Shown: in pieces, positions 19,947 to 32,150 of the stretch
Layout: every line of letters begins with the position of its first letter
Position numbering within the stretch: position 1 is the first letter of the stretch
NCBI GenBank assembly: GCA_022414725.1
Contig: CM039466.1
Location: 10,035,027 to 10,099,026 of the forward strand
DNA length: 64,000 nucleotides
Direction: 5' to 3'
DNA from: Microglena sp. YARC
Lineage: Eukaryota > Chlorophyta > Chlorophyceae > Chlamydomonadales > Chlamydomonadaceae
Translations under genes and position numbers: made by a program
Notes under the pieces: generated by a model
Told to the model about the DNA's origin: nothing
Database searches by the model: none
The model's input: only the letters and a program-made list of their open reading frames with translations

Positions 19947-20990
19947 CTGCAGTTTGTGGTTTTGTGGTTTTGTTGTTGTTGTCGTTGTTGTCATCTTGTC
20001 GTCCGTCCGTCGTCGTCGTTGAGTTTGTTATGTTGTTGTAGTTGTTGTAGTTGTCGTCGTCGTTGGGTCATCGTCGTTGTTAGTCGTCTTGTGTTTGTGT
20101 TGTTGTTGTAAATTGTTGTTGTTCTTGTAGTTGTAGTTGTTGTTGGTTGTGTTGGTTGTTGGGCCGTCGTCGTCGTGGTTGCATCGTCGTCGTCGTGTGG
20201 TTGTTGTTGTTGTTGTTGCGATGTTGTTGTTGTTGTTGTTGTTTCGTTGTAGTAGTTGCTCTTGATATTGCTGCTGTTGTTTTTAATTCGTGTTGTTGTT
20301 TTTGATACTGCTGTTTTTGTGCAGTTTGCAAGTTGCTGCTGCTGCTGTTTTGTTATTGTTGTTGTTGTTATTGTTGCTCCTTTTTGTTTGGTTTTAATTT
20401 GTATTTGGAATATTTCTGAGCCCGGCTATGCCCATGTGCCCCACACGAGGTGGAGTGAAGTCAAGGGAGCTTTGTAATGTTGGTCCTTGAGTCCGCCATG
20501 GACTAGGTGGAGGTGCGACTTCCAACGCTGGTTTGGATTGAGCACCCTGCAGTTTGTGGGTTGTTGTTGTTGTTGTTGTTGTTGTTATTGTTGTTGTTGC
20601 TGCTCTTGCTAGTGCTGCTGTTCGCGTTGCTGTTTTTATTGCTGTTGTTGCTGTTTTTGGTTGTGTTGGACATATCATTTTTTGGTTTGTGTTGGACATA
20701 TTTCAATATACATATTTGTATACATACATATATATATATATATATAATAATTATACATTATAACATACATACATATAATATTCATATTGTGTTTGTTTTG
20801 GCATAATCATTTTGTTTGGTGTTGGACATCTTTTCCGAACAGGCTAATGCCCATGGTGCCCCTCAACGAGGTGGACTGAGTCCGGGGTATGTTTGGTTTG
20901 TTCGTTTTTACTCGAGTCCAAGCCCATGGATGAATGAAGGTGGTGACTTCCGACGCCGGTTTTGGATAAGGCGCCCCTAGCGTTTGTGTG
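19947..20990. repeat. (TTG)n/(CGT)n repeats with two copies of the start of exon e18
   Basis: Long GTTGTTGTTG tracts at 19962-20395 and 20555-20660. Copies of the first 150 bases of e18 with CTGCAG acceptor lie at about 20405-20555 and 20825-20985; both are open on the minus strand but diverged (PALEVAPPPSPWRT; PASEVTTFIHPWAWTR). AT/TA microsatellite at 20700-20790. Confidence 0.75.
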
Positions 20991-21263
20991 TTGGTTATTA
21001 AGTAACTCAAGTCACGGGCAACACACCACTCTGGGAAGAGACGGTGAATCCTATTCAGCGCGAATAATTGTATGGATTAGCTTTAGCTTTGGGGCTCGTT
21101 TTGTTTCTGTTTTTTCGTATTGAGGTGCAGTGTGGTGTTGCAGAGTTGCAAGCATTCTGGTGTAGTGTGGTGTTGTGGAGTGCAACGTATTTTGTGCAGT
21201 GTGGTGTTTGTGGAGTGGCAAGGTTGTATGGTGCAGTGTAAGCAGTATTCTGACGATCCTCAC
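20991..21263. other. Intron with GTGTGGTGTTG-type repeats
   Basis: About three diverged copies of GTGCAGTGTGGTGTTG at 21120-21240. Nothing else recognised. Confidence 0.5.
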
Positions 21264-21483
21264 CTCAAATAGACATAGACTTTGATCCAATTCCACCGAA
21301 TGAGGGCATTGCTTTGGGCGAGAACCCATCCGTTCCACTCTCAGTCAGGGAGGCAGCTACAGGGGTGTTCCCCTTGGAGAACATGGCCAGCACACGGTCG
21401 CGTTCGTACGAGGGGAAGGCTGAGAACGTGTACATCTCGAAGGTGGTGGTGGTGATGACCAGGCTGTCGTTGATATCTGTGCC
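21264..21483 (-). CDS. Large gene, exon e17: C-terminal half of a GRAM/PH-like domain
   Basis: Acceptor CACAG and a strong donor GAG/GTGAGG bound 220 nt. The opening frame gives GTDINDSLVITTTTFEMYTF, then SAFPSYERDRVLAMF. This matches the end of a GRAM domain: a strand of the type I.TT...Y.F, then SF.SRDRxL.xF entering the C-terminal helix. GRAM domains are PH-like membrane-lipid-binding modules. The frame continues to KSMSI and a TGA ending one base before the donor. The +2 frame over the last third (EWNGWVLAQSNALIRWN, WIKVYVYLR) reaches the donor in phase 2, as e18 requires. Either the protein ends here or one indel separates the frames. Confidence 0.55.
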
Positions 21484-22204
21484 CTGTGATGTTTGCTAAT
21501 CTGCGGAGGTGTGAAGTGGGGTGAGCAAGGGGGATTAGAAGAGTGGTTGTGTTGGTGGTTGTGTTGGTGCTGGGTTGATGTTGGGCTGGTATTTGTGTTG
21601 TGTTGGGTTGGGTTGGTGCTGTTGTTTGGCTGTTGTTGTGCTGGGTTTTTGGTGTTAGGTCTGGGTTTGGGCAATGTAGGGTGTTTCTTTAGGCTGAGTG
21701 TGTGGCTGAGAAGGTGCACATCTTAAACGTGGTGGTGGTGATGACCAGGCTGTCATGGTTCCGTGCCCCTGGTGATGTGCTAATCTTTGCAAAAAAAAAA
21801 GGTTGTGAAGTGGGGTGACTGAGAAGGTGTACATCTTGTCGTGTATATCTCGTAGGCTGTACATCTTGTAGGTGTACATTGGCTTGTACGTGTATATTCG
21901 TTGACTTAGGTGTACATCTTCTTTGTAGTGGTGCTGAACGTATGGCTTCATGTGTGTTGGAGCTGTCACTCCCCCTACCCACCTCCTCCTGTAGATCCTT
22001 CCACTTGCCAGCCCTACTAGGAAAGCAACCTTGACAGTTATAACACGTAATCCTCACCCATTGTAGAGTAGCATGGCTCATCCTGTCAGCGTGACGACCA
22101 TGTGTTCTCGTCGGTATCAAGAGCCCATGGTGATTGTTGCTGACCTGTGGAGGTTACTAGGGCTAGCTGTCGCTTGGACCTGTCTTGTTCACAATGATCA
22201 TGTT
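21484..22204. repeat. Acceptor-side copies of e17 and unrecognised intron
   Basis: A good but frameshifted copy lies at about 21702-21778 (GACAGCCTGGTCATCACCAC then AAGATGTGCACCTTCTCAG on the minus strand). Shorter AAGATGTACACC-type echoes are at about 21818, 21851 and 21908. 21540-21700 is GTTGGGTT-rich. 21955-22200 is unrecognised. Confidence 0.65.
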
Positions 22205-23342
22205 CTGTGACAGGAGCTGCCTAGAAGCTAGCTACATTTAGAAGCTATGTTCACAAACAAAAACAGTGCCCTGACTTGTCCACTCATGATCAATGTTGCT
22301 GGTGACAGGTAGGCTGCCTAGAAGCTGCTATGACGAGCTTTCGACAAAAAGAAACAGTGGACTTACCTAGTCTATTTACGCTGTTATGATGATTGCTGGT
22401 TGTCAGTCTACGGCTTCTTGAGATCGCTGTCGAGTAGTGTGCTAAATTTGTTTTAGTAGTGCCGCAAAAAAGAAACAGTGGATCTTACGACCGTGTCGTT
22501 TGTGTCAATTTTGGATGAGGATTGGTGCAGTTTTTGTGTTGTCAGTGCTTTTGTGATTTTGGTGGATGTCGCGTTCGAGTATTGGTGCTATGGGCATGGG
22601 CTTCACGTTCCTATAAGTATTTCTGTATTACACAGAGTAACAATTTCAATTTCAATTTTTGCTAGCGGGCAGCAGGGTAACTTCAAATTGCCAAATTGGC
22701 CAGCGCTGTTAGCGCACTTGTTGAAAACAAAAAAAACTGCTCGCGCTTTGTAGTGCAAAAAGGTTCGCTGTTAAAAATTTGCTTTGCTGCTGCGCCTACA
22801 GGGAGTTGCACTTTAAAACTACGCTTAAAGCGCAGAGGGGGTCAAAATCTTCTTTAGCGCTCAAAAGCGCATTTGAAGCGCGCGCTTTGAATTACGTTTT
22901 TTCGCTGCTGGGCAGCAACAAAAGAAGCAGTGCCCTACCTTGTCCTAACGTGGTTGATGATGCTTTCGGTGTCAGTCATTGTTTAGCTTGAGATCTTTTG
23001 CTGTTGGTTATGGTGTTCTTTTTTTTCGTTAGCTAACAAAAAACGGACAGTGCCCTTTGTAGGTGTTTTGTCCAACATGATCACGTTGTGGTGAAGGAAC
23101 TGCCTAGAGGCTGCTGCGAGTAGCAACGAAAAGAAACAATGCACGTAACTTGTCCAACGCGATGATGCTGCTGGTGTCAGTCACGAGCTTGAGATGCTGT
23201 CCTTCGGGTATGGTGCTGCGAGTAGCTAAGAAAAGAAACAATGCCGTACCTTGTCCAACAAAATGATCGGCTGCTGTGTCGGTCATTGTGCTTGGGATCG
23301 CTGTCGAGTATGGTGCTACGGGCAGTAACAAAAGAAACTTAC
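22205..23342 (-). repeat. Donor-side copies of exon e16 (about six), degenerate
   Basis: Units of about 100-150 bp in which the minus strand reads a version of LKLVTDTSSIIALDK followed by a GTAAGT-like donor (about 22361, 22936, 23137, 23251). Each copy has different small indels. A dispersed word CTGCCTAGAAGCTGCTAC also recurs here and at 38.1, 38.3 and 50.0 kb. Confidence 0.7.
22673..22907. mobile_element. hAT-like MITE, copy 3 (diverged)
   Basis: Begins CAGGGTAACTTC and ends TTCGCTG; flanked by GCGGGCAG / CTGGGCAG (6 of 8). The interior shows the family words GCCAAATTGGCCAGCGCT, GTAGTGCAAAAAGG and AAGCGCGCGCTTTGAA. Confidence 0.7.
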
Positions 23343-23490
23343 CTTGTCTAACGCAATGATTATGTGGTGGTCGTCATGAGCTTGAGATCGCTGTCGAGTA
23401 TGGTGGGTAGCACAACGTGTTTCTGAGTGATGTACAGCGTCTGTGATCTTGGAGACCCCCAAACAGCACTTGGCTTCCGCTTCACACGCT
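23343..23490 (-). CDS. Large gene, exon e16: N-terminal half of a GRAM-like domain (frameshifted)
   Basis: Between CATTAG and donor GTAAGT. One frame gives ACEAEAKCCLGVSKITDAV, a second LYITQKHVVLPTILDSDLKL, and the first frame returns with IIALDK before the donor. The composite matches a GRAM start (C.L....G.LYIT..HVV.P, then IIALxK). Two indels therefore break this copy; neighbouring copies are unbroken at different places. Phase 0 at the donor fits e17. It could be a working exon with sequencing errors or a decayed one. Confidence 0.5.
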
Positions 23491-24130
23491 CTAATGAAGA
23501 TAGCCCAAATGACTGAGGGGGGCACAGCAATGTTCAGGTTGGAGACTCCCAAACAGCACTTGGCATCCCTCTTCACACGCTCTTATGAAGATAGCCCAAA
23601 AATGACCTGAGGGGGGCACAGCAATGTTCAGGTTGGAGACTCGCAAACAGCACTTGGCATCTGCCTTCACACACTCTTAAGAAGATAGCCCAAAAATGAC
23701 GTGAGGGGGGGCACAGCGATGTTCAGGCTGGAGACTCGCAAACAGCACTTGGCATTTGCCTTCACACGCTCTTAAGAAGATAGCCCAAAAATGGCCTGAG
23801 GGGGGCACAGCAATGTTCAGGTTGGAGACTCGCAAACAGCACTTGGCTTCCGCCTTCACACGCTCTTAAGAAGATAGTCAAAAAATGACCTGAGGGGGGC
23901 ACAGCAATGTTCAGGTTGGAGACTCCCAAACAGCACTTGGCATCCGCCTTCACACGCTCTCATAAAGATAGCCCAAAATTGTCCTGAGGGGGGCACAGCA
24001 ATGTTCAGGGTTTCACACACTCTATCAGGGAATTAGCTCCAAACAACCTGGGGGGGGGCAAAGCAATGTTCAGGTTGGAGACCCCCAAATAGCACTTGGC
24101 TTCCACCTTCATACGCTCTAATGAAGATAG
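23491..24130 (-). repeat. Acceptor-side copies of exon e16 (about six)
   Basis: Units of about 95-120 bp, minus strand GAGCGTGTGAAGGCGGA, TGCCAAGTGCTGTTTGG and CCTGAACATTGCTGTGCCCC, encoding ERVKAEAKCCLGVSNLNIAV. They lie upstream of e16, and each begins after a TTCATTAG/TTCTTAAG acceptor-like end. Confidence 0.8.
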
Positions 24131-24895
24131 CCCAAAACTTCCAGAGAAAAGAGCCAGGGGGGGGGAATAAAGGCTGAGATCTGAGATCTCAGGTCTGAGG
24201 TATCCAAAACTTCCAGAGAGAAGGATGCCAAGGGGGGAAGAAAGGTTGAGATTCAAGATCTCAGGAATCCCTAACTTCCAAATGGGGTGACAAGGTCTGA
24301 CCATAACCATAACTGTAAGCCCAAGCCCAGCTCTAGATACAACCAGTAAGGCATGGCAGATTATCAGGGTTACACTACCAGAAGCACAAGTCGCATGAAG
24401 GATTCCCTACCGCAGAAACCAGTAAGGCATGGCAGTAAGGCATGGCAGTACAACCAGTAAGGCATGGCAGTACAACCAGTAAGGCATGGCAGATTATCAG
24501 GGTTACACTACCAGAAGCACAAGTCGCATGAAGGATTCCCTACCGCAGAAACCAGTAAGGCATGGCAGTAAGGCATGGCAGTACAACCAGTAAGGCATGG
24601 CAGATTATCAGGGTTACACTACCAGAAGCACAAGTCGCATGAAGGATTCCCTACCGCAGAAACCAGTAAGGCATGGCAGTAAGGCATGGCAGTACAACCA
24701 GTAAGGCATGGCAGTACAACCAGTAAGGCATGGCAGATTATCAGGGTTACACTACCAGAAGCACAAGTCGCATGAAGGATTCCCTACCGCAGAAACCAGT
24801 AAGGCATGGCAGTACAACCAGTAAGGCATGGCAGATTATCAGGGTTACACTACCAAAAGCACAAGTCGCATGAAGGATTCCCTACCGCCTGGAGG
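24131..24895. repeat. Tandem array of 75-145 bp units (GTAAGGCATGGCAG)
   Basis: Five near-identical blocks of GATTATCAGGGTTACACTAC, CAGAAGCACAAGTCGCATGA and AGGATTCCCTACCGCAGAAA, with variable numbers of a 17-20 bp AACCAGTAAGGCATGGCAG insert. On the minus strand CCTCCAG/GCGGTAGGGAATCC ... CTTCTG/GTAGTG could be a 38-nt exon, but its phase does not fit e15. 24170-24260 has AGATCT words shared with 13-16 kb. Confidence 0.8.
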
Positions 24896-27800
24896 GTGAC
24901 ACTCACTATGTCTGCCATATGGCTGCCATAAGGCTAAGTGGACAAGCTAGTAGGTGTTATGGGGGTGATACAAGTGCTTTTGGGCCCCAAATTAACCCCC
25001 AAAGCCTGGTGTTTTATGGGGGTGATACGTTAGAGCCTCTAATGGGATGTACCTCGGCCCAAAGGCTGCTCTGGGGGTGATACCAACACCCAGAGCCTCT
25101 TGGATTTGCTTTGGGCGCCCCAAAGCCTGGCAAAACACCCAAAGTTAGTGCTAAATTATGTACCACTATGGGCCTCTTGGTGATAAACGGGTTGTAGAGC
25201 AAAGGTGCTAAATTATTACTTTGGGTTTGCTTTTGGGGCCCCAAAGGCATGCTTGCTAACACCCCACAAAGCCTGCTTGCAACACCCCAAAGTCAGGACA
25301 AGTGCTAGTACCTTCGATGGGGGTGATACAAGTCTCTTGCTTTTGGGGCCCCAAAGGCTGCTTGCAAACACCCCATTTATGTAGTCCTTTATGGAGTGAA
25401 CTGTGACCTGTTACCTCGTGTTATTATGTATTTAGGCGCCTCTTGGTATTAGCTTTTGGGGAGCCCCAAAGGGTGCTGCAACCCCCAAAAGGCTGCTTAG
25501 TAGGACAAGTGGCTCAATTATGTACCCTCGGTGTTATGGGGGGTGATACGTAGAGCCTCTTGGGTTTGCTTTTGGGGCCCAAAGGCTGCTTGCAACACCC
25601 CAAAGTTGGCAAGTGCTTCAATTATGAACCTCGGTGTTATGGGGTGATACCTCAAGAAGTGGCGTTTTGCTTTTGGGGCCCCAAAGGCTGCTTGCAACAC
25701 CCCAAAGGCTGCTTAGTGAGGACAAGTGCTAGGTAGGAACAAGTGCTAAATTATGTACTAAATGGTATTACCTCGGTGTTAATGGGGGTCGATACGTATA
25801 GAGCAAAGGCTGCTAACCACCCCCAAAGGCTGGCTAGTAGGGACAAGTGCTAAATTAATGCCTCGTGCGTTAGTTTGGTTTGCTTTTGGGGCCCCATGCT
25901 TTGCAGCACGCCCAAAGGCTGCAGTTTAGGACAAGTGCTAAATTATGTACAAGGTGTTTATGGGTGATACAGTTAGAGCCCTCTTTTGGGCCCAAAGGCT
26001 GCTGCGCAAAACACCCCAAAGTGCTAAATTATGGGTGTTATGGGGGTGATTACGAGAGCCTCTTTGGTTTGCGTTTTGGGCGTGCATTGCAACACCCCAA
26101 GGTAATTATGTTACCTCGGTGTTATGGGGGTGATACGTTAGAGCCTCTTGGGTTTGCTTTTGGGGCCCCAAAGGCTGCTTGCAACACCCCAAAGGCTGCA
26201 ACGTGCTAAATACAAGGGCCCCAAAGCTGCGCACTGCTAGTGACAAGTTATGTACCCCAAAGGCGTGCTTATAAACGGCTGCTAGGCTAGACAAGTGCTC
26301 ATATGTACCTCGTGTTATGGCGTGATACGTTAGAGCCTCTTGGGTTTGCTTTTGGGCCCAAAGAACCCCAAAGGCTGCTGCAGGACACCCGAAATAAAAT
26401 AGTAACCTCGGTGTTATGGGGGGTGATACAGAGCCTCTTGGGTTTGCTTTGGGCCCCAAAGGCTGCTTGCAACACCCCAAAGGCTGCTGGTAGTAGGGAC
26501 AAAGGCTCAATTATGTACCTCCGGTGTTATGGGGTGATACGTTAGAGGCCTTCTTGGGGTTTGCTTTTGGGGCCCAAAGGCTGCTTGCAACACCCCACAG
26601 GCTGCTTAGGACAAGTGCTTCAAATTATGTACCTCGGTTTATGGGGGTGATACGTTAGAGCCTCTTGGGTTTGCTTTTGGGGCCCCAAAGGCTGCTTGCA
26701 ACAGCCCCAAAGGCTGCTAGTAGGACAAGTGCTAAATTATGTACCTCGGTGTTATGGGGTGATACGTTTTAGAGCCTCTTGGGGTTTGGCTTTTGGGGCC
26801 CCAAAGGCTGCTCGCAACACCCCAAAGGCTGCTAGTAGGACAAGTGCTCAATTATGTACCTCGGTGTTATGGGGTGTGATACGTTAGAGCCTCTTGGGTT
26901 TGCTTTTGGGGCCCCAAAGGCTGCTTGCAACACCCCAAAGCTGCTAGTAGGACAAGTGCTCATTATGTACCCGGTTATGGGGGTGATACGTTAGAGCCTC
27001 TTGGACGTTTGCTTTTGGGCCCCAAAGGCTGCTTGCAACACCCCAAAGGCTGCTAGTAGGACAAGTGCTCAATTATGTACCTCGGTGTTATGGGGGTGAT
27101 ACGTTAGAGCCTCTTGGGTTTGCTTTTGGGGCCCCAAAGGCTGCTTGCAACACCCCAAAGGCTGCTAGTAGGACAAGTGCTCAATTATGTACCTCGGTGT
27201 TATGGGGGTGATACGTTAGAGCCTCTTGGGTTTGCTTTTGGGGCCCCCAAAGGCTGCTTGCAACACCCCAAAGGCTGCTAGGTAGGACAAGTGCTCATTA
27301 TGTACCTCGGTGTTATGGGGGTGATACGTTAGAAAGGCCTCTTTGGGTTTGCTTTTGGGGCCCCAAAGGCTGCTTGCAACACCCCAAAGGCTGCTAGTAG
27401 GACAAGTGCTCAATTATGTACCTCGGTGTTATGGGGGTGATACGTTAGAGCCTCTTGGGTTTGCTTTTGGGGCCCCAAAGGCTGCTTGCAACACCCCAAA
27501 GGCTGCTAGTAGGACAAGTGCTCAATTATGTACCTCGGGTGTTATGGGGGTGATACGTTAGAGCCTCTTGGGTTTGCTTTTGGGGCCCCAAAGGCTGCTT
27601 GCAACACCCCAAAGGCTGCTAGTAGGACAAGTGCTAAATTATGTACTCGGTGTTATGGGGGTGATACGTTAGAGCCTCTTGGGTTTGCTTTTGGGGCCCC
27701 AAAGGCTGCTTGCAACACCCCAAAGGCTGCTAGTAGGACAAGTGCTCAATTATGTACCTCGGTGTTATGGGGGTGATACGTTAGAGCCTCTTGGGTTTGC

Positions 27801-30800
27801 TTTTGGGGCCCCAAAGGCTGCTTGCAACACCCCAAAGTCACTGCTAGTAGGACAAATGCTAATTATGTACGTTTCTCGGTGTTTGCATGCTAGTAGGTGA
27901 TTACGTGTAGAGGGCCTCTTGGGTTTGCTTTTGGGGCCCCAAAGGCTGCTTGCAACACCCCAAAGGCTGCTAGTAGGACAAGTGCTAAATTATGTACCAG
28001 TGTGTTTATGGGGTGATACGTTAGAGCCCTCTTGGGGGTTTTGCTTTTGGGCCCCAAAGGCTGGGCTAGCAGGCTGCTAGTAGGACCTCGGTGTTATTAG
28101 ATACCTCTTGGTTTGCTTTTGGGCAGGCTAGCCTCTTGGGTTTTGCTCGGTTTATGGGGGTGATACCCCTTTGTGGGCTCCCAAAGGCTGCTTGCAACAC
28201 CCCAAAGGCCTGCTAGTAGGACAAGTGCTCAATTATGTACCTCGGTGTTATGGGGTGATACGTTAGAGCCCTCTTGGGTTTGCTTTTGGGGCCCCAAAGG
28301 CTGCTTGCAACACCCCAAAGGCCTGCTAGTAGGACAAGTGCTAAATTATGTACCTCGGTGTTAACTGGGGGTGATACGTTAGAGCCTCTTGGGTTTGCTT
28401 TTGGGGCCCCAAAGGCTGCTTTGCAACACCCCAAAGGTGCTAGTAGGACAAGTGCTAAATTATGTACCTCGGTGTTATGGGGGTGATACGTTAGAGCCTC
28501 TTGGGTTTGCTTTTGGGGCCCAAAGGCTGCTTGCAACACCCCAAAGGCTGCTAGTAGGACAAGTGCTCAATTATGTACCTCGGTGTTTCATGGGGTGATA
28601 CGTTAGAGCCTCTTGGGTTTGCTTTTGGGGCCCCAAAGGCTGCTTGGCAACACCCAAAGGCTGCTAGTAGGACAAGTGCTAAATTATGTACCTCGGTGTT
28701 ATGGGGGTGATACGTTAGAGCCTCTTGGGTTTGCTTTTGGGCCCCAAAGGCTGCTTGCAGACACCCCAAAAGGCTGCTAGTAGGACAAGTGCTAAATTAT
28801 GTACCTCGGTGTTATGGGGGTGATACGTTAGAGCCTCTTGGGTTTGCTTTAGAGGGGCCCCAAAGGCTTCTTGCAACACCCCAAAGGCTGCTAGTAGGAC
28901 AGTGCTAATTATGTACCTCGGTGGGTAATGGGGTGTATACGTTAGAGCCTCTTTCGGGTTTGCTTTTGCTGGGCCCAAAGGCTGCTTGCAACACCCCAAA
29001 GGCTGCTAGTTAGATAAACGTAGGCGGCTCAATGTCTCTTAATGTATTACGTTAAGCCTCCGGTGGGTTTGCTTTTTGGGCCAAGGCTGCTTGCAAGGAC
29101 AAGTGCTAGTAGGAAACCTCTTGTTATGTAATGTGATACGTTCGAGCCTCTTGGGTTTGCTTTTGGGGCCCCCAAAGGCTGCTTGCAACACCCAAAGCTG
29201 CTAGTAGGACAAGTGCTAAATTATGTACCTCGGTGTTATGGGGGTGATACCGTTAGAGCCTCTTGGGTTTGCTTTTGGGGCCCCAAAGGCTGCTTGCAAC
29301 ACCCCAAAGGTGCTAGTAGGACAAGTGCTAAATTATGTACCTCGGTGTTTATGGGGTGATACGTTAGAGGCCTCTTGGGTTTGCTTTTGGGGCCCCAAAG
29401 GCTGCTTGCAACACCCCAAAAGGCTGCTTAGTAGGACAAGTGCTCAATTTATGTACCTCGGTGTTATGGGGTGATACGTTAGAGCCTCTTGGGTTTGCTT
29501 TTGGGGCCAAAGGCTGCTTGCAACACCCCAAAGGCTGCTAGTTAGGACAAGTGCTAAATTTATGTACCTCGGTGTTATGGGGTGATACGTTTAAGAGCCT
29601 CTTGGTTTGCTTTTGGGGCCCCAAAGGCTGCTTGCAACACCCCAAAGGCTGCTAGTAGGACAAGTGCTAAATTATGTACCTCGGTGTTATGGGGGTGATA
29701 CGTTAGAGCCTCTTGGGTTTGCTTTTGGGGCCCCAAAGGCTGCTTGCAACACCCCAAAGGCTGCTTAGTAGGACAAGTGCTAAATTATGTACCTCGGTGT
29801 TATGGGGGTGATACGTTAGAGCCTCTTGGGTTTGCTTTTGGCCCAAAGGCTGCTTGCAACACCCCAAAGGCTGCTAGTAGGACAAGTGCTCAATTATGTA
29901 CCTCGGTGTTATGGGGGTGATACGTTAGAGCCTCTTGGTTTGCTTTTGGGGCCCCAAAGGCTGCTTGCAACACCCCAAAGGCTGCTAGTAGTGACAAGTG
30001 CTAATGATGTACCTCGGTGTTATGGGGGTGATACGTTAGAGCCTAAAGGCTGCTTTGCAACACGAGCAAGTGCTCTTTATGTACCTCGGCTTTGGGGCCC
30101 CAAAGGCTGCTTGCAACACCCCCAAAGGCTGCTAGTAGGACAAGTGCTAAATTATGTACCTCGGTGTTATGGGGGTGATACGTTAGAGCCTCTTGGGTTG
30201 CTTTTGGGCCCCAAAGGCTGCTTGCAACACCCCAAAGGCTGCTAGTAGGACAAGTGCTCAATTATGTACCTCGGTGTTATGGGGGTGATACGTTAGAGCC
30301 TCTTGGGTTTGCTTTTGGGGCCCCAAAGGCTGCTTGCAACACCCCAAAGCTGCTAGTAGGACAAGTGCTAATTATGTACCTCGGTGTTATGGGGGTGATA
30401 CGTTAGAGCCTCTTGGGTTTGCTTTTGGGGCCCCAAAGGCTGCTTGCAACACCCCAAAGGCTGCTAGTAGGACAAGTGCTAAATTATGTACCTCGGTGTT
30501 ATGGGGGTGATACGTTAGAGCCTCTTGGGTTTGCTTTTGGGGCCCCAAAGGCTGCTTGCAACACCCCAAAGGCTGCTAGTAGGACAAGTGCTAAATTATG
30601 TACCTCGGTGTTATGGGGGTGATACGTTAGAGCCTCTTGGGTTTGCTTTTGGGGCCCCAAAGGCTGCTTGCAACACCCCAAAGCCTGCTAGTAGGACAAG
30701 TGCTAAATTATGTACCTCGGTGTTATGGGGGTGATACGTTAGAGCCTCTTGGGTTTTGCTTTTGGGGCCCCAAAGGCTGCTTGCAACACCCCAAAGGCTG

Positions 30801-32150
30801 CTAGTAGGACAAGTGCTAAATTATGTACCTCGGTGTTATGGGGGTGATACGTTAGAGCCTCTTGGGTTTGCTTTTGGGCCCAAAGGCTGCTTGCAACACC
30901 CCAAAGGCTGCTAGTAGGACAAGTGCTAAATTATGTACCTCGGTGTTATGGGGGTGATACGTTAGAGCCTCTTGGGTTTGCTTTTGGGGCCCCAAAGGCT
31001 GCTTGCAACACCCCAAAGGCTGCTAGTAGGACAAGTGCTAAATTATGTACCTCGTGTTATGGGGGTGATACGTTAGAGCCTCTTGGGTTTGCTTTTGGGG
31101 GCCCCAAAGGCTGCTTGCAACACCCCAAAGGCTGCTAGTAGGACAAGTGCTAAATTATGTACCTCGGTGTTATGGGGGTGATACGTTAGAGCCTCTTGGG
31201 TTTGCTTTTGGGGCCCCAAAGGCTGCTTGCAAAAACACCCCAAAGGCTGCTAGTAGGACAAGTGCTTAAATTATGTACTCGGTGTATGGGGGTGATACGT
31301 TAGAAGCCTCTTGGGTTTGCTTTTGGGGCCCCAAAGGCTGCTTGCAACACCCCAAAGGCTGCTAGTAGGACAAGTGCTAAATTATGTACCTCGGTGTTAT
31401 GGGGGTGATACGTTAGAGCCTCTTGGGTTTGCTTTTGGGGCCCCAAAGGCTGCTTGCAACACCCCAAAGGCTGCTAGTAGACAAGTGCTAAATTATGTAC
31501 CTCGGTGTTATGGGGTGATACGTTAGAGCCTCTTGGGTTTGCTTTTGGGGCCCCAAAGGCTGCTTGCAACACCCCAAAGGCTGCTAGTAGGACAAGTGCT
31601 AAATTATGTACCTCGGTGTTAGGTGATACGTTAGAGCCTCTTGGTTTGCTTTTGGGGCCCCAAAAGGCTGCTTGCAACACCCCAAAGCCTGCTAGTAGGA
31701 CAAGTGCTAAATTATGTACCTCGGTGTTATGGGGGTGATTTAGAGCCTCTTGGGGTTTGCTTTTGGGCCCCAAAGGCTGCTTGCAACACCCCAAAGGCTG
31801 CTAGTAGGCAAGTGCTAAATTATGTACCTCGCCCTCCTTTTGGGCCCAAAGGCTGCTTGCAACACCCCAAAAGGGGCTGCTACACAAAACAATGCTACTG
31901 CTAATTGTAATTAAAGGGGTGCTACGTTAGAGCCTCTTGGGTTTGCTTTGGGCCCCTAAAGGCTTGCTTGTAACACCCCAAAAGGCTGCTGCTTGTAACA
32001 CCCCAAAGGCTGCTAGTGGGACAAGTGCTAAATTATGTACCTCGGTGTTATGGGGGTGCTACATTAGAGCCTCTTGGTTTTGCTTTTGGGCCCCCAAAGA
32101 CTACTCGTAGCACCCCAAAGGCTGCTAGTAGAACCCTAAAGGCTGCTAGG
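24896..32150. repeat. 7-kb satellite of 112-bp units (about 60 copies)
   Basis: Unit: GCTGCTAGTAGGACAAGTGC, TAAATTATGTACCTCGGTGT, TATGGGGGTGATACGTTAGA, GCCTCTTGGGTTTGC, then the palindrome CTTTTGGGGCCCCAAAGG and GCTGCTTGCAACACCCCAAAG. CCCCAAAGGCTGCT occurs twice per unit. Units at about 30360-31480 are almost identical; those toward both ends diverge, mainly by one-base indels in homopolymers and truncations. As 112 is not a multiple of three, no continuous protein is encoded. Confidence 0.95.

Noticed and set aside
21265..21267. TGA as the certain end of the large gene
   Set aside because: It ends one base before a strong donor, and the +2 frame reaches that donor in the phase required by e18, so termination here is possible but not established.
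24896..32150. Many 60-140 codon frames (QPLGPQKQTQEAL / GLLLGPQRLLATPQ types)
   Set aside because: They restate the 112-bp satellite in rotating frames; none is continuous beyond about one unit and the sequence is equally open on both strands.
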